NCBI RefSeq assembly: GCF_014982785.1
Contig: NZ_JADCKB010000003.1
Location: 1 to 64,000 of the forward strand
Length of the DNA: 64,000 nt
Direction: 5' to 3'
From: Ructibacterium gallinarum
GTDB lineage: Bacteria > Bacillota > Clostridia > Monoglobales > Monoglobaceae
Below the pieces are notes generated by a model. The model was not told where the DNA came from. It saw nothing but the letters and a program-made list of their open reading frames with translations, and ran no database searches. This document shows, piece by piece, positions 24,409-32,429 of this stretch (positions are counted from its first letter, which is position 1; each line of letters begins with the position of its first letter). Made by a program: the position numbers and the translations under genes.

Positions 24409-26916
24409 CTAACATACACCGGCAATAATCAAAATGGTTTGTGTATCTTCCTCCCAAATCACCGCGGCTCCAAATGCTTCTACAACAGCCCTGACAGGCA
24501 AAAGAACACGATCATTCACCATAATCGGCGCGACTTCCAATGTAATATCCTCACGGCTTACCACATCTGTCAACGGATTTTTCGTCTCTTTCACCATCGT
24601 TGTATTCTCCAAGCACAAATTAACTTGAACTGTTTCATCTCGAATCGTTACGCTTTGATCTTCGTCATTCCAGTCCACCGTCTTTCCTAAAGTTTCCATC
24701 AGCGCTCGAATCGGTATCATGGCACGATTATTCACAATCATGGGCTGTTGATCAGGAAAACTCATCTCGTAATTTCCATCAATATTGATTTTAATATCAT
24801 CCTCCTCCTGAAAAAACGGCTCCATTTCCGTTTTCTCCTGCAATCCCACAGTCTGTACGCCTAATACTGCAAATCCATAATCAAACATTTTTGCTGTATC
24901 AGTAAATCTGGCATCATTGGACGCAGACGGCAGTGTAACCGTTATAACTCGTTTTCCGTCCAAAACAGCTGTTCCACACATACAGTAACCAGAAGCATCC
25001 GTCATTCCGTTTTTAAATCCATCCGCACCTTCATAATAATAATCTGTAAACATCTTATTAAGATTATAATAGGTTTGTCCATGAAAATCTACTGAAGCGC
25101 ATTTGGTTCTTTCCAAAATCTCTGGATAATCCTCAATCATTTTTTTGGTCATAACCGCCACTTCTTGCGCACTCATTAAATTTTCTTTTTCTATTTCGGG
25201 ATTTAAGCAAACACCGGTTCCGTTATAAAAAACAGATTGGATTCCAATTTCAGCTGCCTTGGCATTCATTCGCTTTACAAATTCTACTTCGCTTCCCGCA
25301 ATCAATTCGGCTACTGCCGTAACACAAGCCGCCGCAGAATCAATTACAATCATATCCAACATTTCATCGACAGTATATTTCTCATCATAATACAGAGGGA
25401 CCATCATTTTATAATCTTCCATCCTGGACAGATTGTACACATTTTCACTAATCGGAACCACGGTATCTAATGAAATCTCTCCATCCTGCACCGCATCAAG
25501 CATCACATAAACAGACATCATTTTTGCAATAGATGCCACTGGCTTCTGTATTTCTCCCTCAAATTCATAAATTGCATCACCCGTCTGGAAATCCATAATA
25601 TATGCGCTTTCCGAAGTCAATTTTTTCCCATTCGGCAAAATTGCTTTCGGACTTTTATAATAGGTCGTTATGTATGCGGCATTTTCCTCTTCCTTCCATA
25701 TGAAATCATAGATTTTCTGAAATTCATCCACCGAAATGCACATATATCCATCTACGTCATATACATCCTGCAGTTCAAATACCTCTGCACCATCATTCAC
25801 CAAAACACTAATGTTACTGGAAGGCGCAAGCGTAAATGCCTTTTGTCCGTTTTTTCCCCGGTAATAATCCATCGGTATCGGAGAGAAATGTTTGTCCGGA
25901 TGATAAACAATATGCAGCGTTTCTGTTTCTGCATCATAACGCACATCAAATCCATAATTTTGTAAATCTTCTGCTACAATCACCGCATGGGGTTCTGCTC
26001 CATTATAAGAAAAGGCAGGTATTTCAGCATTATTGATAAAAACACGCATATCTGTAAAATATATGCTTCCATACTTTTCGTTTGCAATAGAAAATCCATA
26101 ATCAAGCAACCGCGCTGTATCCACAAACCGCTGTCCCGTAGAAGAAGACTGCATGGTAACTGAAATCATACGTCTTCCATTTCTAACCGCAGTTCCGCAA
26201 AAGCAATAACCAGCCGCCGGAGTGGTTCCTGTTTTCAGTCCGTCAGCTCCTTCATAATAATAGGTATCCAAGAGGTGATTGGTCGTTTGATAAGTATTTC
26301 CATGAAAAACAACTGCCTTTTGTGCACTTCTGTTTAGAATATCCGGATAATCCCGAATCAAATTTCTGGCAAGAGATGCCATAGAAATTGGAGAAATTTC
26401 ATTATCAGCTATACCACAGCTATCGTAGTAATAAGCATTAAGCCCCATTTCAGCTGCTTTCTGATTCATTTTCTCCACAAAGACAGCTTCACTTCCATCT
26501 CCTAAAAGCTCAGCCATAGCAATCGCAGCCGCACTTGCGGAATAAACCACAATTACATCCAACATTTCATCTACTGTATAAGTTGTATTATAGTATAGCG
26601 GCAAAACACTTTGATACACTGCATCTCTTGATTTGTCATATACATTCTGACTAATCGGCACTACAGTATCAAGTGTAATTTCTCCCGCTGCAAGCGATTC
26701 ATAAATACAATAAACATTCATCATTTTTGTCATGCTTGCCGGAACACGCAGAACATTGCCGTTATACTCATACAAAACCTCTCCGGTATCAAAATCCATT
26801 ACACAGGCTCCCGCTGAAGAAATATAATTTTCTCCTACATAGGCTGCCTGTACCGCTCCGCCCGAAAGAGCCTGAAACGTTAGCAGAAAGCTTAACAAAA
26901 CCGCAATTTTCCTCAT
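24409..26916 (-). CDS. Secreted tandem S11-type D-Ala-D-Ala carboxypeptidase homologue with copper-amine-oxidase-like domains
   Basis: 835 residues with a signal peptide (about 1-24). Two S11 penicillin-binding modules lie at roughly 30-275 and 425-680. Module 1 has SMTK, SAS where SxN is expected, and KTG (LKTGTT). Module 2 has SIAK, SAA instead of SxN, and KNG instead of KTG (FKNGMT). Thus the Ser and Lys are kept in both, but the second motif is altered in both and the third only in module 2. Between the modules and at the C terminus are copper-amine-oxidase N-terminal-like domains (MIPIRALMETLG; LLPVRAVVEAFG), usually wall or sugar binding. Module 2 may be a binding rather than catalytic copy. 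It acts outside the membrane; GGGGGAGAG precedes the ATG. Confidence 0.82.
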   Translation of the reverse strand: MRKIAVLLSFLLTFQALSGGAVQAAYVGENYISSAGACVMDFDTGEVLYEYNGNVLRVPASMTKMMNVYCIYESLAAGEITLDTVVPISQNVYDKSRDAVYQSVLPLYYNTTYTVDEMLDVIVVYSASAAAIAMAELLGDGSEAVFVEKMNQKAAEMGLNAYYYDSCGIADNEISPISMASLARNLIRDYPDILNRSAQKAVVFHGNTYQTTNHLLDTYYYEGADGLKTGTTPAAGYCFCGTAVRNGRRMISVTMQSSSTGQRFVDTARLLDYGFSIANEKYGSIYFTDMRVFINNAEIPAFSYNGAEPHAVIVAEDLQNYGFDVRYDAETETLHIVYHPDKHFSPIPMDYYRGKNGQKAFTLAPSSNISVLVNDGAEVFELQDVYDVDGYMCISVDEFQKIYDFIWKEEENAAYITTYYKSPKAILPNGKKLTSESAYIMDFQTGDAIYEFEGEIQKPVASIAKMMSVYVMLDAVQDGEISLDTVVPISENVYNLSRMEDYKMMVPLYYDEKYTVDEMLDMIVIDSAAACVTAVAELIAGSEVEFVKRMNAKAAEIGIQSVFYNGTGVCLNPEIEKENLMSAQEVAVMTKKMIEDYPEILERTKCASVDFHGQTYYNLNKMFTDYYYEGADGFKNGMTDASGYCMCGTAVLDGKRVITVTLPSASNDARFTDTAKMFDYGFAVLGVQTVGLQEKTEMEPFFQEEDDIKINIDGNYEMSFPDQQPMIVNNRAMIPIRALMETLGKTVDWNDEDQSVTIRDETVQVNLCLENTTMVKETKNPLTDVVSREDITLEVAPIMVNDRVLLPVRAVVEAFGAAVIWEEDTQTILIIAGVC

Positions 26917-27015
26917 TTTCTCTCCCCCAGTTTTTTTACAAATATATTTTAAGAACGAAAGGCTTTATTGTTTGACAAAAAGTGTACTTCATTTCAGGAC
27001 AAAATTGATACATAA

Positions 27016-27044
27016 ATTATAAAGAATGGCACCGATATTGTCAA
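27016..27044 (-). promoter_or_regulatory. Consensus sigma-A promoter of the tandem carboxypeptidase gene
   Basis: TTGACA (27039-27044) and TATAAT (27016-27021) are separated by exactly 17 bases, a perfect consensus. The leader is about 90 bases long. Confidence 0.85.
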
Positions 27045-27235
27045 GTAAATCATGGAAATACAACAATCTACGAGAAAGTAATGGAATAACTGAGATTTAT
27101 TCCGTTTTTATATTGCTTTGTATCTATTTTTTCTGGAATGATTCACAGAACAAATTTGTATTCTTCTTAACATTTAATTTTATTTATTTGCAAAATAAGA
27201 TCAGCCAACCAAATAAACAGATTGGTTTTCTTTTA
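27045..27235. other. AT-rich spacer upstream of the carboxypeptidase promoter
   Basis: No credible frame, tRNA or strong hairpin was seen here. It separates the spoIVB terminator from the promoter of the next gene. Confidence 0.5.
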
Positions 27236-27268
27236 TGCAAAAAAACAGCGCACTAAAGCGCGCTGTTT
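27236..27268 (-). terminator. Rho-independent terminator after spoIVB
   Basis: Nine-pair stem (27260-27268 with 27243-27251), loop of eight bases, and a long T-run on the minus strand, just past the spoIVB stop at 27278. Confidence 0.85.
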
Positions 27269-27277
27269 AAAACAATG

Positions 27278-28297
27278 TTATTGAAGCATCAAATCCATAA
27301 AAATTCCATAACCTCGCGTAGGATCATTAACAAAAACATGGGTTACTGCACCTACCAATTTTCCGTTTTGAATAATAGGGCTGCCAGACATCCCCTGTAC
27401 AATTCCTCCAGTTTTTTCTAAAAGTTCCTGATCCGTTACATGAATAACCATACCTTTGGTACTGTCTTCGTCTTTATTAATTTTTTGAATCTCAATATCA
27501 AATTCTTCTATTTTATCTTCCGCAATATTTGACAATATCTGTGCAGCTCCTTCTGTAACCTCTGTGCGTTCTGCCACAGGAATAGGTTCCATTGAAGCAT
27601 TTAGCTTTACAGTTCCGTCCAATACACCTTTTAATCCAACCATGGTATTGCTTTGTACAGAACCAAGTTTTTCTTTATCTTCGGCAAATACACCGATCAA
27701 TTCACCCGGCTGGCCCTTGCTCCCTTTTTGAACAGAAACAATGGCGGCCTTTAAAATACTCCCCCCCTGAATAGGAAGGGCCTCTTGTTCCTTTTGTTGG
27801 GTAATACCATGCCCCAACGCACCAAATTCTTTGGTTTCCGGATCAAAATAGGTTACAGTACCGATTCCAGAGGCAGCATCTTTAATCCAAACACCAATAC
27901 GGTAATGTCCATCCAAAGAAGACAACGCAGCTTTTACCTTACACTCCTTTTCTTCTTCACCACGCCGGAATTTTACCTGCAAATCCGTTTCACCCTGTTC
28001 ATTGACCAACTCTTCCAATTGCTGTGCGGACTGCATTTGGGTCCCGTTAATTGTTTCAATGACATCGCCGGGCCGGATACCGGCATCTTTGGCCGGCGTA
28101 TATTTTTTACCGTCATAACTCTCCACATCGGCCGTATCCACTACGGTTACGCCTTCCATATCAAGAGTTACACCGACAGTCTGCCCTACCGGAACCAGAA
28201 CCTGAGCTTTAGCATATCCTATGGTCTGGTTCAAAAATAACAGAAAACTTAGACAGCACGCCGCCAAAAAATTTTTTGTCTTCATTTTTTTTTTCAT
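27278..28297 (-). CDS. spoIVB: SpoIVB peptidase, intercompartmental signalling protease of sporulation
   Basis: A 339-residue S55 serine protease secreted by the forespore that triggers pro-sigma-K processing in the mother cell. One N-terminal membrane segment (about 8-28), a PDZ domain (about 70-125, with DAGIRPGDVIETINGTQM), and the protease domain with LGHGI (His) and the catalytic Ser in VQGMSGSPIIQNGKLVG. The start at 28297 has AGAGG six bases upstream; the frame continues to 28330 without a ribosome site. The gene is good evidence that the organism makes endospores. Confidence 0.95.
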   Translation of the reverse strand: MKKKMKTKNFLAACCLSFLLFLNQTIGYAKAQVLVPVGQTVGVTLDMEGVTVVDTADVESYDGKKYTPAKDAGIRPGDVIETINGTQMQSAQQLEELVNEQGETDLQVKFRRGEEEKECKVKAALSSLDGHYRIGVWIKDAASGIGTVTYFDPETKEFGALGHGITQQKEQEALPIQGGSILKAAIVSVQKGSKGQPGELIGVFAEDKEKLGSVQSNTMVGLKGVLDGTVKLNASMEPIPVAERTEVTEGAAQILSNIAEDKIEEFDIEIQKINKDEDSTKGMVIHVTDQELLEKTGGIVQGMSGSPIIQNGKLVGAVTHVFVNDPTRGYGIFMDLMLQ

Positions 28298-28333
28298 ATC
28301 TAACCTCTCAAGAGGATGGTTTCCTCTCAAGTT

Positions 28334-28363
28334 TATTATGAGAAAACGACATGGTTTTTACCC
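28334..28363 (-). promoter_or_regulatory. Possible forespore (sigma-G/F-like) promoter of spoIVB
   Basis: CATAATA (28334-28340) resembles the -10 of forespore sigma factors, with GGGTAAA 16 bases upstream. spoIVB depends on these sigma factors in Bacillus. The -35 match is weak, so this is a suggestion only. Confidence 0.3.
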
Positions 28364-28439
28364 AGACAGTTTTTGAAATTTTCGGGGTTCTCTGCCCAAA
28401 ATTCCAGTTTCGTGAAAACATATGTACCGTTTTCCGCCA

Positions 28440-28461
28440 GCCGGTCTCTTAAGAGACCGGC
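28440..28461. repeat. Perfect 22-base palindrome
   Basis: GCCGGTCTCTT is followed immediately by its reverse complement. There is no T-run on either side, so it is not a standard terminator. It lies between the small Asn-rich gene and spoIVB and could be a protein-binding site or a transcript-end hairpin. Confidence 0.6.
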
Positions 28462-28508
28462 ATGGGCTTTCAAACGCCGCAGCGTTTTTACACAAAAATC
28501 ATTCAAAA

Positions 28509-28610
28509 TTAGTCTTTAGACGGATTGTCGTTCTTATCCTGCTTGGAATTGTTGTTTTTGTTCTGATTCGAATTATTTTTGTTTTGGTTAGGATTGTTTT
28601 TGTTTGACAT
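28509..28610 (-). CDS. 33-residue Asn/Lys-rich small protein
   Basis: The minus strand has GAGGAGGAA seven bases before an ATG opening a 33-codon frame: MSNKNNPNQNKNN, then SNQNKNNNSKQDKNDNPSKD. About 40 percent is Asn, and the unit NQNKNN occurs twice. No membrane segment, fold or domain is recognisable; it should be disordered and hydrophilic. Similar tiny Asn-rich proteins are annotated in other Clostridia without function. A spore or coat link is suggested only by spoIVB downstream. Another frame over the same bases has no ribosome site. Confidence 0.6.
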   Translation of the reverse strand: MSNKNNPNQNKNNSNQNKNNNSKQDKNDNPSKD

Positions 28611-28762
28611 GATACTTCCTCCTCAAATTGTTTTTTTGCGTAATATTTACTGCGCTTTTTCTTTTGTACAACCTTATTTTGTGTCAATTTCAAAATATTA
28701 TACAATTAATATGCTACTTTTTTTAATTTTTGAATAAAATACAAGCAGGAGGTGCTTTACAT

Positions 28763-29245
28763 ATGCATTCAATTCAATCAAGCAGCGGAGATACCACTAC
28801 TCAAACTTTAACCAGTCCCGCAAAGAATACCACATCAGAACTTCCGGAAAGCAGCATTGTTGTACCGCCAGGCTGTGATACTGCCATGCTTCGTGGCTGC
28901 GGCGAGCCTGTCTGTACTTATGTTCCACCGTCTTACCGTCCTTACACACCAAAAGACAGCGATACCGGAATGATTCCACACAGCATGAGCGGCAAAACCG
29001 GCGTAATTTCCATACCCAAAAATCCACTGCCTTCTGCCGCCAAAAGCATGACAGAATATTTAAGCCAGTTTCAAAATGCCCATCTGTGCCTAGATTTATG
29101 GTTTGGCGCAAAGACCAGAATAAAAAAATGCGGCGTACTTACTGAAATAGGAAAGGATTTTATTGCCCTGCGCGACAGCTGTACCGGTAGTTTAACTGTT
29201 ATCGATTTAAAACCGATCCGTTATATCAATATATATTGCAAATAA
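28763..29245 (+). CDS. Protein of unknown function, possible spore-coat type
   Basis: 160 residues. The start at 28763 has AGGAGGT nine bases before it; the frame is open to 28730 without a site. The first 100 residues are Ser/Thr/Pro-rich with three Cys (PPGCDTAMLRGCGEPVC) and look disordered. The last 60 (from YLSQFQNAHLCLDLWFG) alternate hydrophobic and polar residues and end IKPIRYINIY-like, as expected for a small beta-barrel. I recall similar C-terminal domains in clostridial spore proteins, but cannot prove a match. Divergent from the small Asn-rich gene and spoIVB; no domain was assigned. Confidence 0.6.
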   Translation: MHSIQSSSGDTTTQTLTSPAKNTTSELPESSIVVPPGCDTAMLRGCGEPVCTYVPPSYRPYTPKDSDTGMIPHSMSGKTGVISIPKNPLPSAAKSMTEYLSQFQNAHLCLDLWFGAKTRIKKCGVLTEIGKDFIALRDSCTGSLTVIDLKPIRYINIYCK

Positions 29246-29250
29246 CCGCC

Positions 29251-29279
29251 TTTACTTTCTACCTTGCCTGTGTTATGAT
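29251..29279 (+). promoter_or_regulatory. Sigma-A promoter of cca
   Basis: TTTACT (29251-29256) and TATGAT (29274-29279) are 17 bases apart, right after the stop of the preceding gene. Confidence 0.55.
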
Positions 29280-29301
29280 AAAAGAAAATGGAAAAAGGCA
29301 G

Positions 29302-30525
29302 ATGAAACAAATGCAAGTCCCGTCTGAAATACTAAATATTATGGAAATTCTTGAAAATGCAGGATTTCAAACTTTTGCAGTAGGTGGCTGTGTGCGTGAC
29401 AGCCTACTTGCTCTAACACCACACGACTGGGACTTGTGTACCTCTGCGCTTCCAGAGGAAACGATACAAACACTCCATGCATTTCCAATCTTTCCAACTG
29501 GGCTACGCCATGGCACTGTTACCGTCTTTCTTTCTGATCGTCCAGTAGAAATTACCACGTTTCGCAGTGACGGCAGCTATCGGGATCACCGCCGGCCGGA
29601 AAAGGTAATTTTTCTTCCCGAAATTACCGAAGATCTTCGCCGTCGCGACTTTACAATAAACGCCATGGCCTATTCTCCCCGCAGAGGACTGCTTGATCCG
29701 TTTGACGGACAGGGCGACCTAAACAACAAGATACTGAAATGTGTCGGCGATCCATCGATCCGTTTTGAAGAAGATGCCCTCCGAATTCTCCGCGCTTTAC
29801 GCTTTTCCGCCGTATACAATCTAAACATCGAAAGCAGTTTGTCAAAAGCCATACACAACAAAAAACACCTGCTATCCGCCATATCCAAAGAACGTATTTA
29901 CAGAGAACTTACCAAACTGCTGACCTGCAAAACACCGGGCCAAACTATAGCAGAATTTATGGATGTCTTGGCTGCCGCCCTTGCTATTCCTGAAAAACCG
30001 TTGATCAAATCGATTAGTGCAGCGGTTTTCCTTGATGCACTACCACCAGTATTTTATATTCGTTTTGCTGCACTTTTCCAGCTATTTGACCTTTCCCAAC
30101 CCGATATAATTCTAGAAAATTTAAAACTGGACAAGCTAACGCTGACCAAAATACAAAATTTGCTTCAGCTTCAAAAATTACCTCTTCCAGTCTCTCTTCC
30201 GGAAGCCCGCCGCATGGTAGGCTGTTGGGGAATAGAACTTTTATACGTTTCCCTTTTTCTGCACCAAACCCAGCGCCGCTTCTTTAAGACAAAAAAGTTC
30301 TCTGAAGAAAGCTGTATAAAAGCCAAACTTTTGTTTGACCGTATTCAAGAACAGAATCTTTGCTGCAGTGTTAAAGAACTTGCCATTACTGGCAGAGACC
30401 TGATGGCTGCTGGAATACCATCCGGTCCTGCAATTGGTGAAAAATTGCAGCAACTGCTAGATCTGGTTATTAACGGTTTTATACCCAACGAAAAAAATGT
30501 CCTTTTACATCAGCTTTTTCTTTAA
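29302..30525 (+). CDS. cca: CCA tRNA nucleotidyltransferase
   Basis: About 407 residues; adds or repairs the 3' CCA of tRNA, needed here because tRNA-Arg in this window does not encode it. The class II nucleotidyltransferase head has AVGGCVRDSLL and the catalytic DWD (PHDWDLCTS), then RRDFTINAMAY and DPFDGQGDL. The neck has EEDALRILRALRF; the C-terminal body is helical. The start at 29302 follows AAAAAGG closely; ATG at 29311 is also possible. The HD domain seen in some longer homologues is not evident. Confidence 0.93.
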   Translation: MKQMQVPSEILNIMEILENAGFQTFAVGGCVRDSLLALTPHDWDLCTSALPEETIQTLHAFPIFPTGLRHGTVTVFLSDRPVEITTFRSDGSYRDHRRPEKVIFLPEITEDLRRRDFTINAMAYSPRRGLLDPFDGQGDLNNKILKCVGDPSIRFEEDALRILRALRFSAVYNLNIESSLSKAIHNKKHLLSAISKERIYRELTKLLTCKTPGQTIAEFMDVLAAALAIPEKPLIKSISAAVFLDALPPVFYIRFAALFQLFDLSQPDIILENLKLDKLTLTKIQNLLQLQKLPLPVSLPEARRMVGCWGIELLYVSLFLHQTQRRFFKTKKFSEESCIKAKLLFDRIQEQNLCCSVKELAITGRDLMAAGIPSGPAIGEKLQQLLDLVINGFIPNEKNVLLHQLFL

Positions 30526-30532
30526 AAGGTTA

Positions 30533-30561
30533 TTGCTTTTTTATTCCGTATTCGTTATAAT
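30533..30561 (+). promoter_or_regulatory. Sigma-A promoter of tmk-metK
   Basis: TTGCTT (30533-30538) and TATAAT (30556-30561) are separated by 17 bases. The leader is about 40 bases; no SAM riboswitch fits in it. Confidence 0.75.
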
Positions 30562-30608
30562 AGTAATATTGAATATAAAACAGAAAGCGAAGTAAAAAAG
30601 AAAAAAAC

Positions 30609-31220
30609 ATGGAAAAGAATAAATTTATCGTAATAGAAGGCCTGGACGGCTGCGGAAAAAGCACACAAATTCAGCGGCTGGCTGCTGCACTCCGCACCCG
30701 TGGAGAAAAAGTTCATATTACCGCAGAACCCACTAATTTTGAAACCGGTGCTTACCTTCGCCGCATTCTGGCTGAAAGTCAAGAAAAAGATATGTATCTG
30801 CAGGCGGCACTGTTTCTGGCAGATAGGCTAGAGCATATTACCCATCCCGAATCTGGTATCGCACGATACCTCAAAGATGGTTATACGGTAATCTGCGACC
30901 GCTATTATTATTCCTCGTTTGCCTATCAAGGAACTGCCAGCGATATAGACTGGGTAATGAAAATTAACTTAGACTGTGCTCAAATGCTAACTCCAGATCT
31001 TTGTATTTTTCTAGATGTAAATCCAGCTACCTGCAAACAAAGAATTGATGCCGTCAGAGAAAAACCGGAACTATACGAAAAAAGTACTTCTCTAATGAAA
31101 AACATACGGGATAATTTCCTTAATGTACTTGGAAGACTTCAAAAAACACAGAACATCGTCATTATTGATGCAAATAAGGGTCTCGATGACGTGGAAAAGG
31201 AGATTTTAAAATATGTATAA
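30609..31220 (+). CDS. tmk: Thymidylate kinase
   Basis: 203 residues; phosphorylates dTMP to dTDP. P-loop [15 protein letters not shown] at the N terminus, the [12 protein letters not shown] motif with its Arg, and a lid region rich in charged residues ([15 protein letters not shown]). The ribosome site before the ATG is poor (A/G-rich tract only). It overlaps metK by eight bases. tmk normally sits with holB or recombination genes; the pairing with metK is uncommon. Confidence 0.93.
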   Translation: MEKNKFIVIEGLDGCGKSTQIQRLAAALRTRGEKVHITAEPTNFETGAYLRRILAESQEKDMYLQAALFLADRLEHITHPESGIARYLKDGYTVICDRYYYSSFAYQGTASDIDWVMKINLDCAQMLTPDLCIFLDVNPATCKQRIDAVREKPELYEKSTSLMKNIRDNFLNVLGRLQKTQNIVIIDANKGLDDVEKEILKYV

Positions 31221-32361
31221 GAAACTATTTACCTCGGAATCCGTTACAGAAGGACATCCAGATAAAATTTCAGATTTAATTTCTGATGCCATACTGGATG
31301 CCATTCTTGCCGAAGATAAAAATGCCCGCGTAGCCTGTGAAGTTACTGTTACCACCGGATTGGTTTTGGTAGTGGGCGAAATTAGCACTACAACATATGT
31401 TGATATTAAAAAAATTGTACGTGATACAGTCCGCGAAGTAGGCTATGACCGCGCAAAATATGGTTTTGATTGTGATACCTGTGCGGTTCTAACCGCGATT
31501 GACGAACAATCCGGTGATATTGCCATGGGAGTGGATGATAATGGGACCGGTTTGGGAGCTGGAGATCAGGGTATGATGTTTGGCTTTGCCTGTGATGAAA
31601 CACCAGAATATATGCCAATGGCTATTTCCCTTTCCCACAAGCTCGCCCGGCGCCTGAGTGAAGTACGTAAATCCCGGTTGCTTCCCTATCTGCGTCCTGA
31701 TGGAAAATCCCAAGTTACAGTAGAATACAATCAGGACGGTTCCGTAAAACGAATTGATACCGTGGTGGTTTCAACCCAACATGACGAATCCATTACCATT
31801 GAACAGCTGCGCCAGGACATCAAAAACCAAGTCATTCTTCCGGTAATTCCCACAGGTCTATTAGATGAAAATACCAAATACTATATTAATCCCACCGGAC
31901 GTTTTGTCATTGGCGGTCCTCAAGGGGATTCCGGCCATACCGGCCGAAAAATTATTGTAGACACCTATGGCGGTTATGCCAGTCACGGCGGCGGTGCTTT
32001 TTCCGGCAAAGATCCCACCAAAGTAGACCGAAGTGCCGCCTATGCCGCCCGATACGTTGCAAAAAACATAGTGGCCGCTGGGTTTGCAAAAGCCTGCGAG
32101 GTTCAGCTGGCCTATGCAATTGGCGTATCCCAACCGGTTTCCCTTCACATTGATACCCGTGGTACTGGTGTCATCAGCGACAGTTTGTTAGCGGAAAAGG
32201 TCACCAAGGTCTTTGATTTAAGTCCCAGCGGCATTATCCGGGATTTGGATCTGCGCCGTCCGATTTATAAACAAACCGCCGCATATGGCCACTTTGGAAG
32301 AGATGATCTGGATCTCCCTTGGGAGCGGCTGGATAAAACGGAAGCGCTGAAAAAGGCATAA
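31213..32361 (+). CDS. metK: S-adenosylmethionine synthetase
   Basis: 382 residues; makes SAM from methionine and ATP. Signatures: [17 protein letters not shown] at the N terminus, [19 protein letters not shown] in the first half, and the glycine loop [16 protein letters not shown] with [12 protein letters not shown]. The ATG lies in the tmk stop region, so translation is coupled. It joins the methyl-cycle genes of the window (metA, luxS, the MTA/SAH deaminase), though it lies in another operon. Confidence 0.96.
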   Translation: MYKKLFTSESVTEGHPDKISDLISDAILDAILAEDKNARVACEVTVTTGLVLVVGEISTTTYVDIKKIVRDTVREVGYDRAKYGFDCDTCAVLTAIDEQSGDIAMGVDDNGTGLGAGDQGMMFGFACDETPEYMPMAISLSHKLARRLSEVRKSRLLPYLRPDGKSQVTVEYNQDGSVKRIDTVVVSTQHDESITIEQLRQDIKNQVILPVIPTGLLDENTKYYINPTGRFVIGGPQGDSGHTGRKIIVDTYGGYASHGGGAFSGKDPTKVDRSAAYAARYVAKNIVAAGFAKACEVQLAYAIGVSQPVSLHIDTRGTGVISDSLLAEKVTKVFDLSPSGIIRDLDLRRPIYKQTAAYGHFGRDDLDLPWERLDKTEALKKA

Positions 32362-32374
32362 TTTTTGAAATTTA

Positions 32375-32400
32375 AAACCGCAGATACCCTGCGGTTTTTA
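32375..32400 (+). terminator. Rho-independent terminator after metK
   Basis: Nine-pair stem (32375-32383 with 32389-32397), five-base loop, then a T-run ending at 32399. Confidence 0.85.
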
Positions 32401-32429
32401 TCTTCTGATTTTGAAAAGGAGCATTCTTT

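Noticed and set aside
28499-28705. 68-codon minus-strand frame overlapping the Asn-rich small gene
   Set aside because: It is very Lys/Arg/Thr-rich only because it reads the Asn/Lys-rich gene in another frame, and it lacks a ribosome site.
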